A DNA stretch of 64,000 nucleotides from Pseudomonas furukawaii (GCF_002355475.1 NZ_AP014862.1:1798001-1862000), one strand, 5' to 3'; counted from the stretch's first letter, positions 17,121 through 26,865 are shown. Numbers and translations are program-made. The notes: generated by a model not told the origin, from the letters alone.

Positions 17121-18215
17121 ATGAGCACCCTTTCCCGCGCCCAGGTCGAAGCGACCCTGCGCCAGTTCACCGATCCCCACCTCAACCAGGACCCGGTCAG
17201 CGCGGGCTGCCTGCGTGAAGTCGACATCCAGGGCGGCAAGGTCAGCGTCCGCCTGGAGCTGGGCTATGCCGCCGGCCTGTTCAAGGGTGGCTGGGCGCAG
17301 ATGCTGCAGATGGCCCTGGAAAACCTGGAGGGCGTCGATCGCGCCGAGGTACGCGTGGATTGCGTGATCGAGCCGCACAAGGCCCAGGACCAGGTGCCGG
17401 CCCTGGCCAACGTGAAGAACATCGTTGCCGTCGCCTCGGGCAAGGGCGGCGTGGGCAAGTCCACCACCGCCGCCAACCTGGCCCTGGCGCTGGCCCGGGA
17501 AGGCGCCCGCGTCGGCATCCTCGACGCCGATATCTACGGCCCCAGCCAGGGCATCATGTTCGGCATCCCCGAGGGCACCCGGCCCAAGGTCCGCGACCAG
17601 AAGTTCTTCATGCCGGTGGAGGCCCACGGCGTGCAGGTGATGTCCATGGCCTTCCTGACCGACGACAACACCCCGGTGGTCTGGCGCGGCCCGATGGTTT
17701 CCGGGGCGCTGATCCAGCTGATCACCCAGACCGCCTGGGATGACCTCGATTACCTGGTGGTGGACATGCCCCCGGGCACCGGTGACATCCAGTTGACCCT
17801 GGCGCAGAAGGTGCCGGTGGCAGGCGCAGTGATCGTCACCACCCCGCAGGACCTGGCGCTGCTGGATGCCAAGAAGGGCGTGGAGATGTTCCGCAAGGTG
17901 AATATCCCGGTACTGGGCGTTGTGGAGAACATGGCGGTGCACATCTGCTCCAACTGCGGCCATGCCGAGCACCTGTTCGGCGAAGGCGGCGGCGAGAAGC
18001 TGGCGGCCCAGTACGGCGTCGAACTGCTGGCATCGCTGCCGCTGTCCATGGCCATCCGCCTGCAGTCCGACAGTGGCAAGCCTACCGCCATCGCCGACCC
18101 GGAAAGCCAGATCGCCATGATCTACCAGCAGATGGCCCGCAGCGTCGGCGCGCGCATCGCCCAGGGCGGGCAGACGGCGCAGGCGATGCCGAACATCAGC
18201 ATCAGCGACGACTGA
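17121..18215 (+). CDS. apbC: Iron-sulfur cluster carrier ATPase ApbC/Mrp
   Basis: A 364-residue P-loop protein that binds and transfers Fe-S clusters. The N-terminal MIP18/DUF59 domain (about 1-85) is followed by the deviant Walker [18 protein letters not shown] (about 108-124). The cluster-binding CxxC motif is CSNCGH near residue 276. [10 protein letters not shown] and DMPPGTGD are the Walker A'/B-like segments of the family. This Mrp is unrelated to the Mrp antiporter encoded at 41.7-47.4 kb. It starts divergently from metG and is followed closely by dcd. Confidence 0.96.
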   Translation: MSTLSRAQVEATLRQFTDPHLNQDPVSAGCLREVDIQGGKVSVRLELGYAAGLFKGGWAQMLQMALENLEGVDRAEVRVDCVIEPHKAQDQVPALANVKNIVAVASGKGGVGKSTTAANLALALAREGARVGILDADIYGPSQGIMFGIPEGTRPKVRDQKFFMPVEAHGVQVMSMAFLTDDNTPVVWRGPMVSGALIQLITQTAWDDLDYLVVDMPPGTGDIQLTLAQKVPVAGAVIVTTPQDLALLDAKKGVEMFRKVNIPVLGVVENMAVHICSNCGHAEHLFGEGGGEKLAAQYGVELLASLPLSMAIRLQSDSGKPTAIADPESQIAMIYQQMARSVGARIAQGGQTAQAMPNISISDD

Positions 18216-18306
18216 CCGCGCGCCCATCCGGCGGGGCCTTTGCCCGGGCCCGCGCCGGCCTGTAAGATTCGCGGTCAATTTTTCAGCCCCTCACAGGACA
18301 GCCGCC

Positions 18307-18873
18307 ATGAGCATCAAATCGGACAAGTGGATTCGCCGCATGGCCCAGGAACACGGGATGATCGAGCCCTTCGTCGAGCGCCAGGTGCGCAACGCGGGCG
18401 ACGGTCAGGTGATTTCCTTCGGCGTGTCCAGCTACGGCTACGACGTGCGCTGCGCCGACGAATTCAAGGTATTCACCAACATCCACTCGGCGATCGTCGA
18501 TCCGAAGAATTTCGACGAGAAGAGCTTCGTCGACATCAAGAGCGATGTCTGCATCATCCCGCCGAACTCCTTTGCCCTGGCCCGTACCGTGGAGTACTTC
18601 CGCATTCCCCGCGACGTGCTGACCATCTGCCTGGGCAAGAGCACCTACGCGCGCTGCGGGATCATCGTCAACGTGACCCCGCTGGAGCCGGAGTGGGAAG
18701 GCCACGTGACCCTGGAGTTCTCCAATACCACCAACCTGCCGGCGAAGATCTACGCCAACGAAGGCGTGGCGCAGATGCTTTTCCTGCAATCGGACGAGGC
18801 CTGCGAAGTGTCCTACAAGGACCGCGGCGGCAAGTATCAGGGCCAGACCGGGGTTACCCTACCCAAGGCCTGA
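18307..18873 (+). CDS. dcd: dCTP deaminase
   Basis: A 188-residue enzyme making dUTP from dCTP for dTTP synthesis. Family blocks seen are [19 protein letters not shown] (substrate loop) and [17 protein letters not shown] with the catalytic Glu. The length matches the homotrimeric bacterial enzyme. ACAGGA lies about eight bases before the ATG. It is followed by a strong terminator at 18895-18922. Confidence 0.97.
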   Translation: MSIKSDKWIRRMAQEHGMIEPFVERQVRNAGDGQVISFGVSSYGYDVRCADEFKVFTNIHSAIVDPKNFDEKSFVDIKSDVCIIPPNSFALARTVEYFRIPRDVLTICLGKSTYARCGIIVNVTPLEPEWEGHVTLEFSNTTNLPAKIYANEGVAQMLFLQSDEACEVSYKDRGGKYQGQTGVTLPKA

Positions 18874-18894
18874 GGCCTGTCGGACCCCATGAAG

Positions 18895-18922
18895 AAGCCG
18901 GGCGTGATGCCCGGCTTTTTTG
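18895..18922 (+). terminator. Intrinsic terminator after dcd
   Basis: A 9-bp stem, AAGCCGGGC (18895-18903) and GCCCGGCTT (18909-18917), followed by a T-run. Confidence 0.92.
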
Positions 18923-18956
18923 TGCCTGCGAATCGAGGGAGAGGGAGGGCCCGCAC

Positions 18957-19784
18957 TCAGGGCACCAGCGGCAGGATGCGCTTGTGCTGGGTGTTGTCGT
19001 AGGTGCGAACGATGATGTCATAGGCCCGCTGGCTGACTTCCTGGCCGTGGAGGAAGGCGTCGATCTCGGCGTAGCTGACGCCGTGGGCTTCCTCGTCGGG
19101 CTTGCCGGGGCGCAGTTCTTCCAGGTCGGCGGTCGGGACCTTGTGCACGGCGCTGTTGGGCGCGCCCAGGTAGGCGGCGATGGCGCGCACCTGGTTCTTC
19201 ACCAGTCCGGAAAGGGGGGCCAGGTCGCAGGCGCCGTCACCGAACTTGGTGAAGAAACCCATCACGGCTTCGGCGGCGTGGTCGGTGCCGATCACCAGGC
19301 CGTTGTTGGCGTTGGCGATGGCGAACTGGGCCACCATGCGGATGCGCGCCTTGATGTTGCCGGTGACGAAGTCGCGACGGGCGTCATTGAGGTGATGCAG
19401 GTGGGTGACCTGTTCGGCCAGGCCGGTCACGCTGTCGGCGATGTTGACCGTCTCTTCCTCGTCGGCGCGGATGAAGTTCATCGCCACCTGGGCGTCGGCC
19501 TCGTCGTGCTGGACGTTGTAGGGGAGGCGCACGGCGATGAAACGGTAGCCCGCGTCGCCGGTTTCGGCGCGCAGCTCTTCCACCGAGAGCTGGGCCAGGC
19601 GGCCGGCGGTGGTGGAATCGACGCCGCCGCTGATGCCGAGTACCAGCACCTTGAGGCCGGACTGGCGCAGGCACTGCTTGATGAAGGCCTTGCGCCGCTC
19701 GACTTCGGCCACCAGGGCGGCTTCGTCGGCGAAGGGCGGGACTACGTCCAGGGCTTGGGCGATTTCTTGCTGGCGATTGCTCAT
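18957..19784 (-). CDS. nadE: NH3-dependent NAD+ synthetase
   Basis: A 275-residue enzyme that amidates nicotinate adenine dinucleotide with ammonia and ATP, the final step of NAD synthesis. The PP-loop SGGVDSTT (about residues 52-59) binds ATP, and [19 protein letters not shown] is the family signature. It lacks the glutaminase domain of the longer form. The ATG overlaps the stop of a small upstream frame (ATGA at 19781-19784), suggesting coupling. Confidence 0.97.
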   Translation of the reverse strand: MSNRQQEIAQALDVVPPFADEAALVAEVERRKAFIKQCLRQSGLKVLVLGISGGVDSTTAGRLAQLSVEELRAETGDAGYRFIAVRLPYNVQHDEADAQVAMNFIRADEEETVNIADSVTGLAEQVTHLHHLNDARRDFVTGNIKARIRMVAQFAIANANNGLVIGTDHAAEAVMGFFTKFGDGACDLAPLSGLVKNQVRAIAAYLGAPNSAVHKVPTADLEELRPGKPDEEAHGVSYAEIDAFLHGQEVSQRAYDIIVRTYDNTQHKRILPLVP

Positions 19785-20113
19785 GTGGAAAGTCCTTGCT
19801 GGGCGTCGGTGACGCGGAACAGGTGTTTCAGGTAGAGGATGACGTTCTCGTCGCGGCACCGGGTCTTGTCCGGCGCATCGGAAATCCTGGCCACCGGCTG
19901 ACCTTTGCAGGCGGTCGTTCTGATCTCGATGTCCGGGGCCTCGACCCCGGTACCGTCGCAGGCCGGGTGGAGCCGATCCCGACGCTGATCCCTGGAGCCG
20001 GTGAGCGGAAGCGCGCAGGATGCGGCAAGTGCGTGTGCGGAGCAAGACGGCGTCTGTGCCGGGGGCTGTCCCGCCAGCGTCGTGTGCGCCGGAATTCGGC
20101 GAGCCTGGCGCAT
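19781..20113 (-). CDS. Uncharacterised small protein upstream of nadE (doubtful)
   Basis: This open frame ends with a TGA that overlaps the nadE start, the best reason to take it seriously. The C-terminal 60 residues look protein-like ([36 protein letters not shown]), with three Cys. The N-terminal part is Arg/Pro-rich and unconvincing; a stretch [12 protein letters not shown] could be part of a signal peptide. The start is uncertain (ATG at 20113 or 20143, or a later non-ATG codon), and a frameshift in the N-terminal part is possible. No family recognised. Confidence 0.35.
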   Translation of the reverse strand: MRQARRIPAHTTLAGQPPAQTPSCSAHALAASCALPLTGSRDQRRDRLHPACDGTGVEAPDIEIRTTACKGQPVARISDAPDKTRCRDENVILYLKHLFRVTDAQQGLST

Positions 20114-20153
20114 CCAGCGACCGGTGCCTCCTGCGGTGCCCACTGCGCGGGCA

Positions 20154-20178
20154 AAAGAAAAGGCGCCGGGGGCGCCTT
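20154..20178 (-). terminator. Intrinsic terminator downstream of the acylase gene
   Basis: An 8-bp stem, AAGGCGCC (20160-20167) and GGCGCCTT (20171-20178), with a 3-base loop. On the minus strand it is followed by TTTTCTTTT. The 70 bases between it and the acylase stop are otherwise featureless. Confidence 0.8.
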
Positions 20179-20249
20179 GAAATGTGATCTATGGAGTAAG
20201 TCCACCCGATCAGAGCGGCACGGTGGCGGGAAGTTCCGCCGCCGGCGAA

Positions 20250-22793
20250 TCATTTTTGCGGCGTCAGCATCAGGCGCCGGGTGCCGTAGACCGCGTCCAG
20301 GTTCTGCGACTGGAAGGGGAACTTCATGTAGCGGGCCTTGAGCCAGGCATCGATGCCGTCGGCATAGTGGGGACTCGCCGGGTTGCCGGACTGGCCGCTG
20401 CTGTTCATGCCCATCATGGGCTCGGGCTGGCTGAAGTCGACGATGATGCGCATGGCGGGAATCAGCCAGGTGTCGAAGCCCTCGCCCCAGTGGTAGGCGG
20501 AGACGTTCAGGGTGCTGTGGTCGCCGCCGGCCGGGTAGGGGCCGCGATCGAGGTAGCCCTTGAGGCTGTTGAGTCCGGCCCGCTGGCTGGCGCTCATGTA
20601 GGGCGCCAGTTGGGTGCTTTCGCTGATCCACTCGTAGCGGTGCAGCTTGCCCCATTGCCAGGCCTTGCGATCGGTACCCAGCCTGCTTTCGGCGAAGCCG
20701 ATGGCGCTGGCCAGGCTGCGGGCGAGGATGGCCGGCTTGTCCTCTTTCTGCGGGGTGCGGACGTCGTCCCAGAAGGGGCTGTCTTCGCGCCCCAGCAGGT
20801 GGTCGGCCTGGGCCGAGTAGGAGAGGTCGGCGGTCTGCACCAGGGCGCGCCAGGCCGGGCTGGTGTCCGGGCCCAGTTCGTCGAGGAAGGTCTGCCGCGC
20901 GCTCTCGTGGAGGAAGGCGCCGTAGTAGGCGGCGTCCGCCGAGGTGGGGCTGAGGCGACCGTCGAAGGCCAGCAGGCGGTCCAGGCCTTCCTGGGCGCGG
21001 GCGCGCTCCATCGGCGGCAGGGCGTCGATGGCCTGCTTCAGGGGCTGGGCCATGCCCGGGTCCTGCAGCATGGCGCGGAGCTTGGCCGGGAAGGGGCTGG
21101 TCTGGTCGTACTGCATGGCGATCATGCTCTGCCAGTCGTGGCGGCTGCTGCCGCCCGCCAGTTCGGCGATGCGCTCGGCACGTTCCGGGTAGTACCAGGA
21201 GTTGGACAGTTGCACGCCGTAACCACCCTGCACGCTCCGGTGGTTGGCGGTGCCCAGCCAGGCCTGGGCCGGGTTCTGGTCGTAGGGATGGAGCATCGGG
21301 TCGGCGTAGCCGTCCCAGTCGTAGCGGCTGTCCCAGCCGGGGGACGGGAGCAGGCCACGGCCTTCGCGACGGTTCGGATAGCGACCGGTCACCTGCCAGG
21401 CGATGTCCTTGGCGTCGGCGTAGAGGATGTTCAGGGAGGTGGCGCGAATCGCACGGGTGGCTTCGTGGGCCTGGTCCACCGACTGTGCGCGGGACAGGGC
21501 GAAGAAGGCGTCGAGCGATTGGTCGGCTTCGAACTGCGCGGTCTGCAGGGCGATGCCGTAGCCGCTCTTCAGCTCCAGCGGTTGCAGGCCGTGCTTGCGC
21601 TGGCCGAGGACGGAGTTGAGCAGCGGTCCGTGGCGGGTCTCGTAGACGACCTCGCGCACCGGGCGCTGGCCCTTGATGAAGAAGGTCTCCATACGCTCGG
21701 CGGCGGGGAGCCATTTACCGTCCGCCTGGTAATAGAGGCGGCCGCCTTCGCGCTTGAGCTTCTCCAGGTAAAGGTCCTGGTTATCGCCCATGACCATGGT
21801 CATGCCCCAGGCGAGCTTGCCGTTGAAACCGGCGACCACGGCCGGTACGCCGGCCAGGGTGACACCCGCTGCCTGGAATTTCGGCGAACGGATCTGCACG
21901 AAGTTCCACGCCGAGGGCAGGGCAATGGGCAGGTGGGTGTCGTTGGCCAGGATGCTGCGGCGGCCGCGGCTCTTGCCGGGCGCGATGGCCCAGTTGTTGG
22001 AGGCGGCGACGCCGAGCATGTCGAGGGCGGCGATCTGCCGGGTGGCCTCGCCCAGGGCGGTGAGCCCGGGGATCTGGCCGCCCAGTTGCAGGCCCTTGAG
22101 CTTCCCGGCTTCCTCGAAGGGCAGCGGTTCGTCCGGGTAGACCGGGGTGAGCCAGGCCAGCTTGTCGGCGCCGACCTTCTGCGCCAGGACGAGGGAGGCG
22201 ATCTCCTCCTGCAGGTTCACCGACAGGCCGAAGTTGAGCAGGGCGAATACCAGTACCGAGTCCTCGGGCTTCCAGTAGGCGGGACGATAGCCAGCCTCGG
22301 CCAGGTCCAGCGGCAGGCGGTCGCGGTAACGGAACAGGTAGGCGTTGACGCCCCGGGCGTAGACCTCGAAGAAGGCCTTCAGGCGTGGCGAGGCGTTCTT
22401 GTAGAGGATGTCGGCGCTCTTGCGCAGGTTGACCGCGCGCATGAAGCGGTCGATTTCCAGCACGCCCGGGCCGGCGAGTTCGGCCAGGCGACCTTCGGCC
22501 ATCAGGCGCATGCCGACCATCTGGCTGATGCGGTCGGAGGCGTGGACATAGCCCAGGCTGAACAGGGCGTCGTGGAAGGTGGTGGTTTCGATCAGTGGCA
22601 TGCCCAGCGGATTGCGGCGGATCGAGACGCTCTGGGCCAGGCCCTTCACCGGCAGGAAGCCGGAAGTGGGCGGCAGGCTGTCGGCGTAGCGGCTGTCCAG
22701 CCAGGACTGGCAGCCGCTGAGGCCGATCATGGCGCCAGCGGCGGCGGCAACGCAGAACCGGGGAAGGAAGCGCTTGTAGGCTGGCGAAGCCAT
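20250..22793 (-). CDS. Penicillin acylase-family (Ntn hydrolase) lipoprotein
   Basis: An 847-residue precursor. The start at 22793 is chosen for GGAGA about nine bases upstream; it yields a signal with lipobox LSGC (Cys28), so the enzyme is probably membrane-anchored. After an alpha-chain region, the Ntn nucleophile is Ser265 in [15 protein letters not shown], where autocatalytic cleavage would create the beta chain. Downstream blocks [33 protein letters not shown]-type and TRHGPLLN fit the family. Members hydrolyse amide bonds of beta-lactams, acyl-homoserine lactones or other N-acyl compounds; the substrate cannot be predicted here. It stands alone with its own terminator. Confidence 0.9.
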   Translation of the reverse strand: MASPAYKRFLPRFCVAAAAGAMIGLSGCQSWLDSRYADSLPPTSGFLPVKGLAQSVSIRRNPLGMPLIETTTFHDALFSLGYVHASDRISQMVGMRLMAEGRLAELAGPGVLEIDRFMRAVNLRKSADILYKNASPRLKAFFEVYARGVNAYLFRYRDRLPLDLAEAGYRPAYWKPEDSVLVFALLNFGLSVNLQEEIASLVLAQKVGADKLAWLTPVYPDEPLPFEEAGKLKGLQLGGQIPGLTALGEATRQIAALDMLGVAASNNWAIAPGKSRGRRSILANDTHLPIALPSAWNFVQIRSPKFQAAGVTLAGVPAVVAGFNGKLAWGMTMVMGDNQDLYLEKLKREGGRLYYQADGKWLPAAERMETFFIKGQRPVREVVYETRHGPLLNSVLGQRKHGLQPLELKSGYGIALQTAQFEADQSLDAFFALSRAQSVDQAHEATRAIRATSLNILYADAKDIAWQVTGRYPNRREGRGLLPSPGWDSRYDWDGYADPMLHPYDQNPAQAWLGTANHRSVQGGYGVQLSNSWYYPERAERIAELAGGSSRHDWQSMIAMQYDQTSPFPAKLRAMLQDPGMAQPLKQAIDALPPMERARAQEGLDRLLAFDGRLSPTSADAAYYGAFLHESARQTFLDELGPDTSPAWRALVQTADLSYSAQADHLLGREDSPFWDDVRTPQKEDKPAILARSLASAIGFAESRLGTDRKAWQWGKLHRYEWISESTQLAPYMSASQRAGLNSLKGYLDRGPYPAGGDHSTLNVSAYHWGEGFDTWLIPAMRIIVDFSQPEPMMGMNSSGQSGNPASPHYADGIDAWLKARYMKFPFQSQNLDAVYGTRRLMLTPQK

Positions 22794-22876
22794 GGAACGG
22801 GCTCTCCTGGAGTAGGGCATCGGGTCAAGCGCGCTACGTTAGTGAGCCGCCTTGCGCCGCGCAAGCGCCGTCCGGC

Positions 22877-23524
22877 CTAGTTTTTCGCCGGCGGGTTCAC
22901 CTGGTCCACGAGGGCATAGGCGCGGACGGTGGCGGGGCGCGCCTTGATCGTCTGGTACCAGCGCTTCAGGTGCGGGAAGTCGTCCAGGTTCTGGTCCTGC
23001 CAGGGGTGGCGGTCGATCCAGGGGTAGATGGCCATGTCGGCGATGCTGTAGTGCTCGCCGGCGACGAAGGCGCGGTCGGCCAGGCGTTTGTCCAGCACGC
23101 CATAAAGGCGGGCGGTTTCCTTCACGTAGCGCTGGATGGCGTAAGGCAGCTTCTCAGGCGCGAAGCGGTTGAAGTGATGGTTCTGCCCGGCCATCGGGCC
23201 GAGGCCGCCCATCTGCCAGAACAGCCACTGCAGGCATTCCTGGCGCCCCCGCAGGTCCTGGGGAATGAAGCGTCCGGTCTTTTCGGCGAGGTAGAGCAGG
23301 ATGGCGCCGGACTCGAACAGCGACAGGGGTTCGCCGCCGTCCGCAGGCTCCTGGTCGACGATGGCGGGAATGCGATTGTTCGGCGAGATCTTCAGGAAGT
23401 GCGGCTGGAACTGCTCGTCACGGTTGATGTTGATGGGGTGCAGGCGATAGGGCAGGCCGGCTTCCTCGAGGAAGAGGCTGACCTTGTGGCCGTTGGGGGT
23501 GGTCCAGTAGTACAGGTCGATCAT
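22877..23524 (-). CDS. Glutathione S-transferase, YfcG/Ure2-like
   Basis: A 215-residue cytosolic GST. The N-terminal thioredoxin-like domain starts MIDLYYWTTPNGHKVSLFLEE, with the glutathione-binding NRIPAIVD and ESGAILLYLAEKTG blocks at about residues 48-80. The C-terminal helical domain carries SIADMAIYPWI, the N-capping-box region. The TTPNG active-site start resembles the nu-class (YfcG) disulfide-bond reductases rather than classical detoxifying GSTs. It is not operonic with the SEC-C gene upstream, which has its own terminator. Confidence 0.93.
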   Translation of the reverse strand: MIDLYYWTTPNGHKVSLFLEEAGLPYRLHPININRDEQFQPHFLKISPNNRIPAIVDQEPADGGEPLSLFESGAILLYLAEKTGRFIPQDLRGRQECLQWLFWQMGGLGPMAGQNHHFNRFAPEKLPYAIQRYVKETARLYGVLDKRLADRAFVAGEHYSIADMAIYPWIDRHPWQDQNLDDFPHLKRWYQTIKARPATVRAYALVDQVNPPAKN

Positions 23525-23550
23525 TGGCCAGGGGCTCCGTGGCTCCAGAA

Positions 23551-23578
23551 ACGAACAGGCCCGCACGTGGCGGGCCTG
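23551..23578 (-). terminator. Intrinsic terminator between the SEC-C gene and the GST gene
   Basis: A 9-bp stem, CAGGCCCGC (23556-23564) and GCGGGCCTG (23570-23578). It is followed on the minus strand by TTCGTTTC. Confidence 0.7.
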
Positions 23579-23594
23579 GAGGTAGCCATCGGCG

Positions 23595-23789
23595 TCAGGC
23601 GCCGTGGCACTTCTTGAATTTCTTCTGGCTGCCGCAGGGGCAGGGGTCGTTGCGTCCCACTTCCTTCAGCGGGTTGCGCACCGGCTCCTGGTGACCGTGG
23701 TTGCAGTGCGGGCCGTGGACGTGATGGGGGTGATCGTGGTCATGGTCGTGGTTGCAGTCGGGACCATGGACGTGGGGTTCTTGGCTCAT
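23595..23789 (-). CDS. Small His-rich protein with SEC-C zinc motif
   Basis: A 64-residue protein. Residues 1-34 contain His/Cys-rich repeats ([26 protein letters not shown]) able to bind several metal ions. The C-terminal 20 residues are a SEC-C motif, [17 protein letters not shown], as found at the end of SecA. It may be a metal store or a zinc-dependent adaptor; this is inference. A second SEC-C protein (YchJ-like) lies 1.3 kb away. The next gene starts eight bases upstream, so the LEA-type lipoprotein gene may be in the same transcript. Confidence 0.85.
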   Translation of the reverse strand: MSQEPHVHGPDCNHDHDHDHPHHVHGPHCNHGHQEPVRNPLKEVGRNDPCPCGSQKKFKKCHGA

Positions 23790-23796
23790 GAAGCAT

Positions 23797-24297
23797 CTAC
23801 TCCGGGATATAACTGCCGGGGATTATCTCGCCATCGCGGCTCAGGTGCACGCTCTTGCCGAACATCAGCCCCGTCTTCACTTCGCCGTCGAGGCGATAGC
23901 GGATGGCCTCGTCGGGTTTCTCCAGGAGCTTGACGATGTACTTCATGTGTCGCCAGAGGTTGGTGCGGACAGGCACTTCGAAGGTCTGGCTGCCATGGGC
24001 CGGCACCGTGAACCAGGTGCTGGATTCGCCGGAGGCCAGCTTCACGTCATTGAGGTGGACGGTGTAGACCAGGCCGCGTACGGGGAGGCTCACGCCGTTG
24101 GGGTTGTCGATGCGAAAGCGCAGCACGAACTGCTGCTCCAGCAGCTTCGCCCGGACGACATCCACCTTGATCAGGCGAACGTCGGGATCCTGGAAGCTGC
24201 CGCTGACCCAGGTGGAGCATCCGCTGAGGCCCGAAAAAGGAAGGGCGAAGAAAAACATTAGGCTGAGAATTCTTATCATTTGCGCCTGGGAAAACAT
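23797..24297 (-). CDS. LEA type 2 (WHy domain) lipoprotein
   Basis: A 166-residue lipoprotein. The ATG at 24297 is preferred over 24279 because GGAG lies nine bases upstream. The signal ends with lipobox LSGC. The rest is a single LEA14/WHy-type beta-sandwich domain ([41 protein letters not shown]...), a fold known from desiccation and stress proteins; bacterial roles are unclear. It precedes the SEC-C gene on the same strand. Confidence 0.82.
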   Translation of the reverse strand: MFSQAQMIRILSLMFFFALPFSGLSGCSTWVSGSFQDPDVRLIKVDVVRAKLLEQQFVLRFRIDNPNGVSLPVRGLVYTVHLNDVKLASGESSTWFTVPAHGSQTFEVPVRTNLWRHMKYIVKLLEKPDEAIRYRLDGEVKTGLMFGKSVHLSRDGEIIPGSYIPE

Positions 24298-24411
24298 TGC
24301 AATACTCCAAGTGACGCACCAGTGTAACAAGCAACTGCTTGGCCGCAAGCGGTTGTGAGCCGAAAAAAACCTGCGCCATACTGCGTGTCATATCGGACAG
24401 GAGTATGACCA

Positions 24412-24978
24412 ATGGGGCGTTACGAGATCGCCTTCTCCGGGCAGTTGGTGGCCGGGGCCCGGATGGAACTGGTGCAGGCCAATCTGGCCAGGTTGTTCCA
24501 GGCGGACGCCCAGCGGATCGCCACGCTGTTCTCCGGTCGGCGCGTGATTCTCAAGAACAACCTGGATGAAGCCAGCGCCGAAAAGTACCGGGCGACCCTG
24601 GAGCGGGCCGGGGCGTTGGTGGACGTGGTGCCGATGGAGCCGGTGATCGAGGAAGTGGAGCTGGCGCCCCCGCCTGAGCCTGACCCCGAACCGGCCCGGC
24701 CAGTGGCTTCGGGCGTTTCGACGGCCATGCCGCCGCGCCTCCAGGTGGTCCCCCGGGACGAGTACATGGCGGCCTTCGCGGGTGTGGATGCACCGGACTT
24801 CGGCATCGCGCCCGTGGGCGCCGACCTGCAGGACGCCAAGCCCGAGGTTCAGCCGCCAGGGTTCGATTTCTCCGCGCTGAGCGTGGCGCCGGTCGGAAGC
24901 GACATGGGGCAGGCCAGGACGCCCGCCGCCGGACCGCCCCCGGATACGTCGCACCTGAAACTGGAAGAACGCAGATAG
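24412..24978 (+). CDS. Uncharacterised conserved-looking protein with Pro-rich linker
   Basis: A 188-residue protein with no recognised family. Residues 1-75 form a compact domain (RYEIAFSGQLVAGARMELV...RVILKNNLDEASAEKYRATLERAGALVDVV), followed by a long Pro/Ala/Glu-rich low-complexity tail (PPPEPDPEPARP). The domain looks like a short alpha/beta module duplicated in some membrane proteins of Pseudomonas; this is only an impression. AGGAG lies eight bases before the ATG. It has no signal peptide or membrane helix and is monocistronic, with a terminator at 24990-25012. Confidence 0.7.
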   Translation: MGRYEIAFSGQLVAGARMELVQANLARLFQADAQRIATLFSGRRVILKNNLDEASAEKYRATLERAGALVDVVPMEPVIEEVELAPPPEPDPEPARPVASGVSTAMPPRLQVVPRDEYMAAFAGVDAPDFGIAPVGADLQDAKPEVQPPGFDFSALSVAPVGSDMGQARTPAAGPPPDTSHLKLEERR

Positions 24979-24989
24979 ATAGAAGGAAA

Positions 24990-25012
24990 GAGGCCCGCTT
25001 CGAGCGGGCCTC
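24990..25012 (+). terminator. Bidirectional terminator
   Basis: GAGGCCCGCT and AGCGGGCCTC form a 10-bp stem around a short loop, between two convergent genes (ends at 24978 and 25027). Confidence 0.8.
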
Positions 25013-25026
25013 CTGCTGTCAGCCTC

Positions 25027-25497
25027 TCAGAAGAAGCCTGCGCAGCATTTTTTGAACTTCAGGCCGCTGCCGCAGGGGCAGGGGTCGTTTCGACCGGCTC
25101 GCAGCGGCACCGTCGGGTCGAGGAAGTACCAGCGGCCGTCCGCCTGGACGAAGGCCGATTTCTCCCGGTGGCTGTGTTCGCCGTCCTTGTCGTGCCAGCG
25201 GGCGGTGAAGGTGACGAAGGCGTGCTCCGGCTGGCCGCCGAGGACGTCGCAGCTCTCCACTTCCAGGCCCAGCCAGGTACTGGACAGGCTCCAGGCGCGG
25301 ATGGCCTCGAGGTTCAGACCCTCACGCTGGGCGGGCAGGGTGGTGTCGACCAGGTAGTCCACCAGCCCCACCACATAGGCGCTGTAGCGGGACCGCATCA
25401 GCGCCTCGGCGCAGGGGGCCGCTTGGCCGTTGTGATAGCGGCCGCAGCATTCGTCGAGGAGATTGCCGCTGCCGCAGGGGCAGATCGCAGTGCTCAT
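25027..25497 (-). CDS. ychJ: YchJ family protein with two SEC-C motifs
   Basis: A 156-residue protein. SEC-C zinc motifs sit at both ends ([14 protein letters not shown] near residue 7 and [13 protein letters not shown] near the C-terminus). They flank an NTF2-like domain ([20 protein letters not shown]..., [18 protein letters not shown]). This is the standard YchJ architecture; function is unknown, with a metal-dependent protein-binding role suggested for the family. It is four bases from the DUF6231 gene and probably co-transcribed with it. Confidence 0.92.
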   Translation of the reverse strand: MSTAICPCGSGNLLDECCGRYHNGQAAPCAEALMRSRYSAYVVGLVDYLVDTTLPAQREGLNLEAIRAWSLSSTWLGLEVESCDVLGGQPEHAFVTFTARWHDKDGEHSHREKSAFVQADGRWYFLDPTVPLRAGRNDPCPCGSGLKFKKCCAGFF

Positions 25498-25500
25498 GGC

Positions 25501-25998
25501 TTACCACCAGTACTTGCCGAAGTTCTCCGGGTTCGCCCAGAACTTCGCGTTCAGCCAGTCGGGGACCTGCTTGTATTCGCGCAGGTCGTAGGTGAAGAGG
25601 GTCAGGGTCTGCTCATCGCGACGAAAACGCTCGCTGGCCTGCAAGGCCAGGGAAAAGAAGTCGGTGTCCTGCCAGCCGCAGGCAGCCTGGTCGGCCAGTA
25701 CGGCGACGCGGCTGGCGTTGAGGTTGCGGATGCCGCCGAGCAGTTCCAGCCCGCTGCGTTTGCTCAGGTGTTCCAGGCAGTCCGCCAGCAGGGCCAGATC
25801 GAAGCGGCGCCCCGCCTGTTCCGACGGGAGCGGTCCGGCGGGGACGCGCACCACCTCGCACTCGGGGTGGGCGGCGGCGAACGCGTCCAGTGCCGGAAGC
25901 GGGCTGTTGCCCACCAGCAGCAGGCGTTGCGGCGCGCAGCGTTCGAGCAAGGCGGCGAGGGCCTGCTGGGGCGTGCGGGAAGAAAAGCTGTCAGTCAT
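25501..25998 (-). CDS. DUF6231-like protein with a methyltransferase-type fold
   Basis: A 165-residue protein. The pattern LLLVGNSPLPALDAFAAAHPECEVVRV ... FDLALLADCLEHL ... RVAVLADQ resembles a Rossmann-type SAM-methyltransferase core, but the glycine-rich SAM loop is weak. It closely resembles the Pseudomonas DUF6231 family from memory. It is immediately upstream of ychJ in the same transcript. No enzymatic function can be claimed. Confidence 0.7.
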   Translation of the reverse strand: MTDSFSSRTPQQALAALLERCAPQRLLLVGNSPLPALDAFAAAHPECEVVRVPAGPLPSEQAGRRFDLALLADCLEHLSKRSGLELLGGIRNLNASRVAVLADQAACGWQDTDFFSLALQASERFRRDEQTLTLFTYDLREYKQVPDWLNAKFWANPENFGKYWW

Positions 25999-26076
25999 CG
26001 AAAATCCTCGAACCGGAAGCGCAAGACTAGCTTGAAGGGGCGACCTGGCCTAGTGCTGGCGGTTTCCTAAGCTGGC

Positions 26077-26087
26077 GTCTTTACTCC
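26077..26087 (+). promoter_or_regulatory. Motif shared by both OmpA-lipoprotein genes (upstream of the first)
   Basis: GTCTTTACTCC lies 41 bases before the ATG of the first OmpA gene. The same 11-mer occurs at 26866-26876, 40 bases before the second. The shared position suggests a common promoter element or a remnant of the duplication. Confidence 0.5.
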
Positions 26088-26128
26088 CTAGTTGTCGGTA
26101 TGGGCCGATTCTAAGAGGAGACTTGCTT

Positions 26129-26818
26129 ATGAGCATTACACGGACAGCTTTACCCTTGGCGCTGGTGGCCACCCTGTTGACCGGTTGCGCCGGTCTGCAG
26201 AAGACCGACTGGCCCAAGTGCGCGGCAGTAGGGGGCGTGGTCGGTGCGGGACTGGGCGCTATCGAAAGCAGCACCTATGCCGGCTGGGGCGCATTGATCG
26301 GCGCGGGTACCGCGGCGGCCTATTGCTGGGTGCATGGCGATGGCGATGAGGACGGCGACGGCGTGCTCGACAGCCGCGACAAGTGCCCTGGCACTCCGCC
26401 CGGTACCCAGGTGGATGCCGATGGCTGCCCGCTGAAGGCCGAGGAGCCGATGGCCGAGGAAGTGGTGGTCGAGCAGGTGACCATTGTCGTGCGCGACCTG
26501 CTGTTCGCATTCGATTCCGCCAAACTGACTCCGGCTGACGAAGCCACCCTGGACGAGGTCGCCGGCCGCCTGAAGAACGAAGCGCCCAACGCCAAGTTGA
26601 ACATCACCGGCCACACGGACAGCGTGGGCACCGATGCCTACAACCAGGGCCTGTCGGAACGCCGTGCCAATGCGGTAGCCGATTACCTGATCCGCAGCGG
26701 TATCCCGGCCTCCAGCATCGCCAGCGTTTCCGGTGCCGGCGAAAGCCAGCCGGTCGCCGACAATGCCACCAAGGACGGCCGCGCCGCGAACCGTCGTGTC
26801 GAGATCGAGATCGACTGA
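26129..26818 (+). CDS. OmpA-family peptidoglycan-associated lipoprotein (tandem copy 1)
   Basis: A 229-residue lipoprotein. The ATG at 26129 is supported by GAGGAG nine bases upstream. The lipobox is LTGC. A glycine-zipper-like stretch (AVGGVVGAGLGAIES...GALIGAGTAAAYC) is followed by a thrombospondin-3-like calcium motif (DGDEDGDGVLDSRDKCPGTP). The C-terminal OmpA domain has the peptidoglycan-binding signature (ITGHTDSVGTDAYNQGLSERR, NRRVEIEID). It anchors the outer membrane to the cell wall. A paralogue with the same architecture follows directly. Confidence 0.92.
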   Translation: MSITRTALPLALVATLLTGCAGLQKTDWPKCAAVGGVVGAGLGAIESSTYAGWGALIGAGTAAAYCWVHGDGDEDGDGVLDSRDKCPGTPPGTQVDADGCPLKAEEPMAEEVVVEQVTIVVRDLLFAFDSAKLTPADEATLDEVAGRLKNEAPNAKLNITGHTDSVGTDAYNQGLSERRANAVADYLIRSGIPASSIASVSGAGESQPVADNATKDGRAANRRVEIEID

Positions 26819-26829
26819 CCCCCGGAGAT

Positions 26830-26860
26830 CCCCACGGCGCGCGCCTTGTGCGCCGTGGGG
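26830..26860 (+). terminator. Hairpin between the two OmpA genes
   Basis: A perfect 11-bp stem, CCCCACGGCGC (26830-26840) and GCGCCGTGGGG (26850-26860), with a 9-base loop. There is no T-run, so it may be a weak terminator or mRNA-stability hairpin. Confidence 0.6.
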
Positions 26861-26865
26861 GCCGG

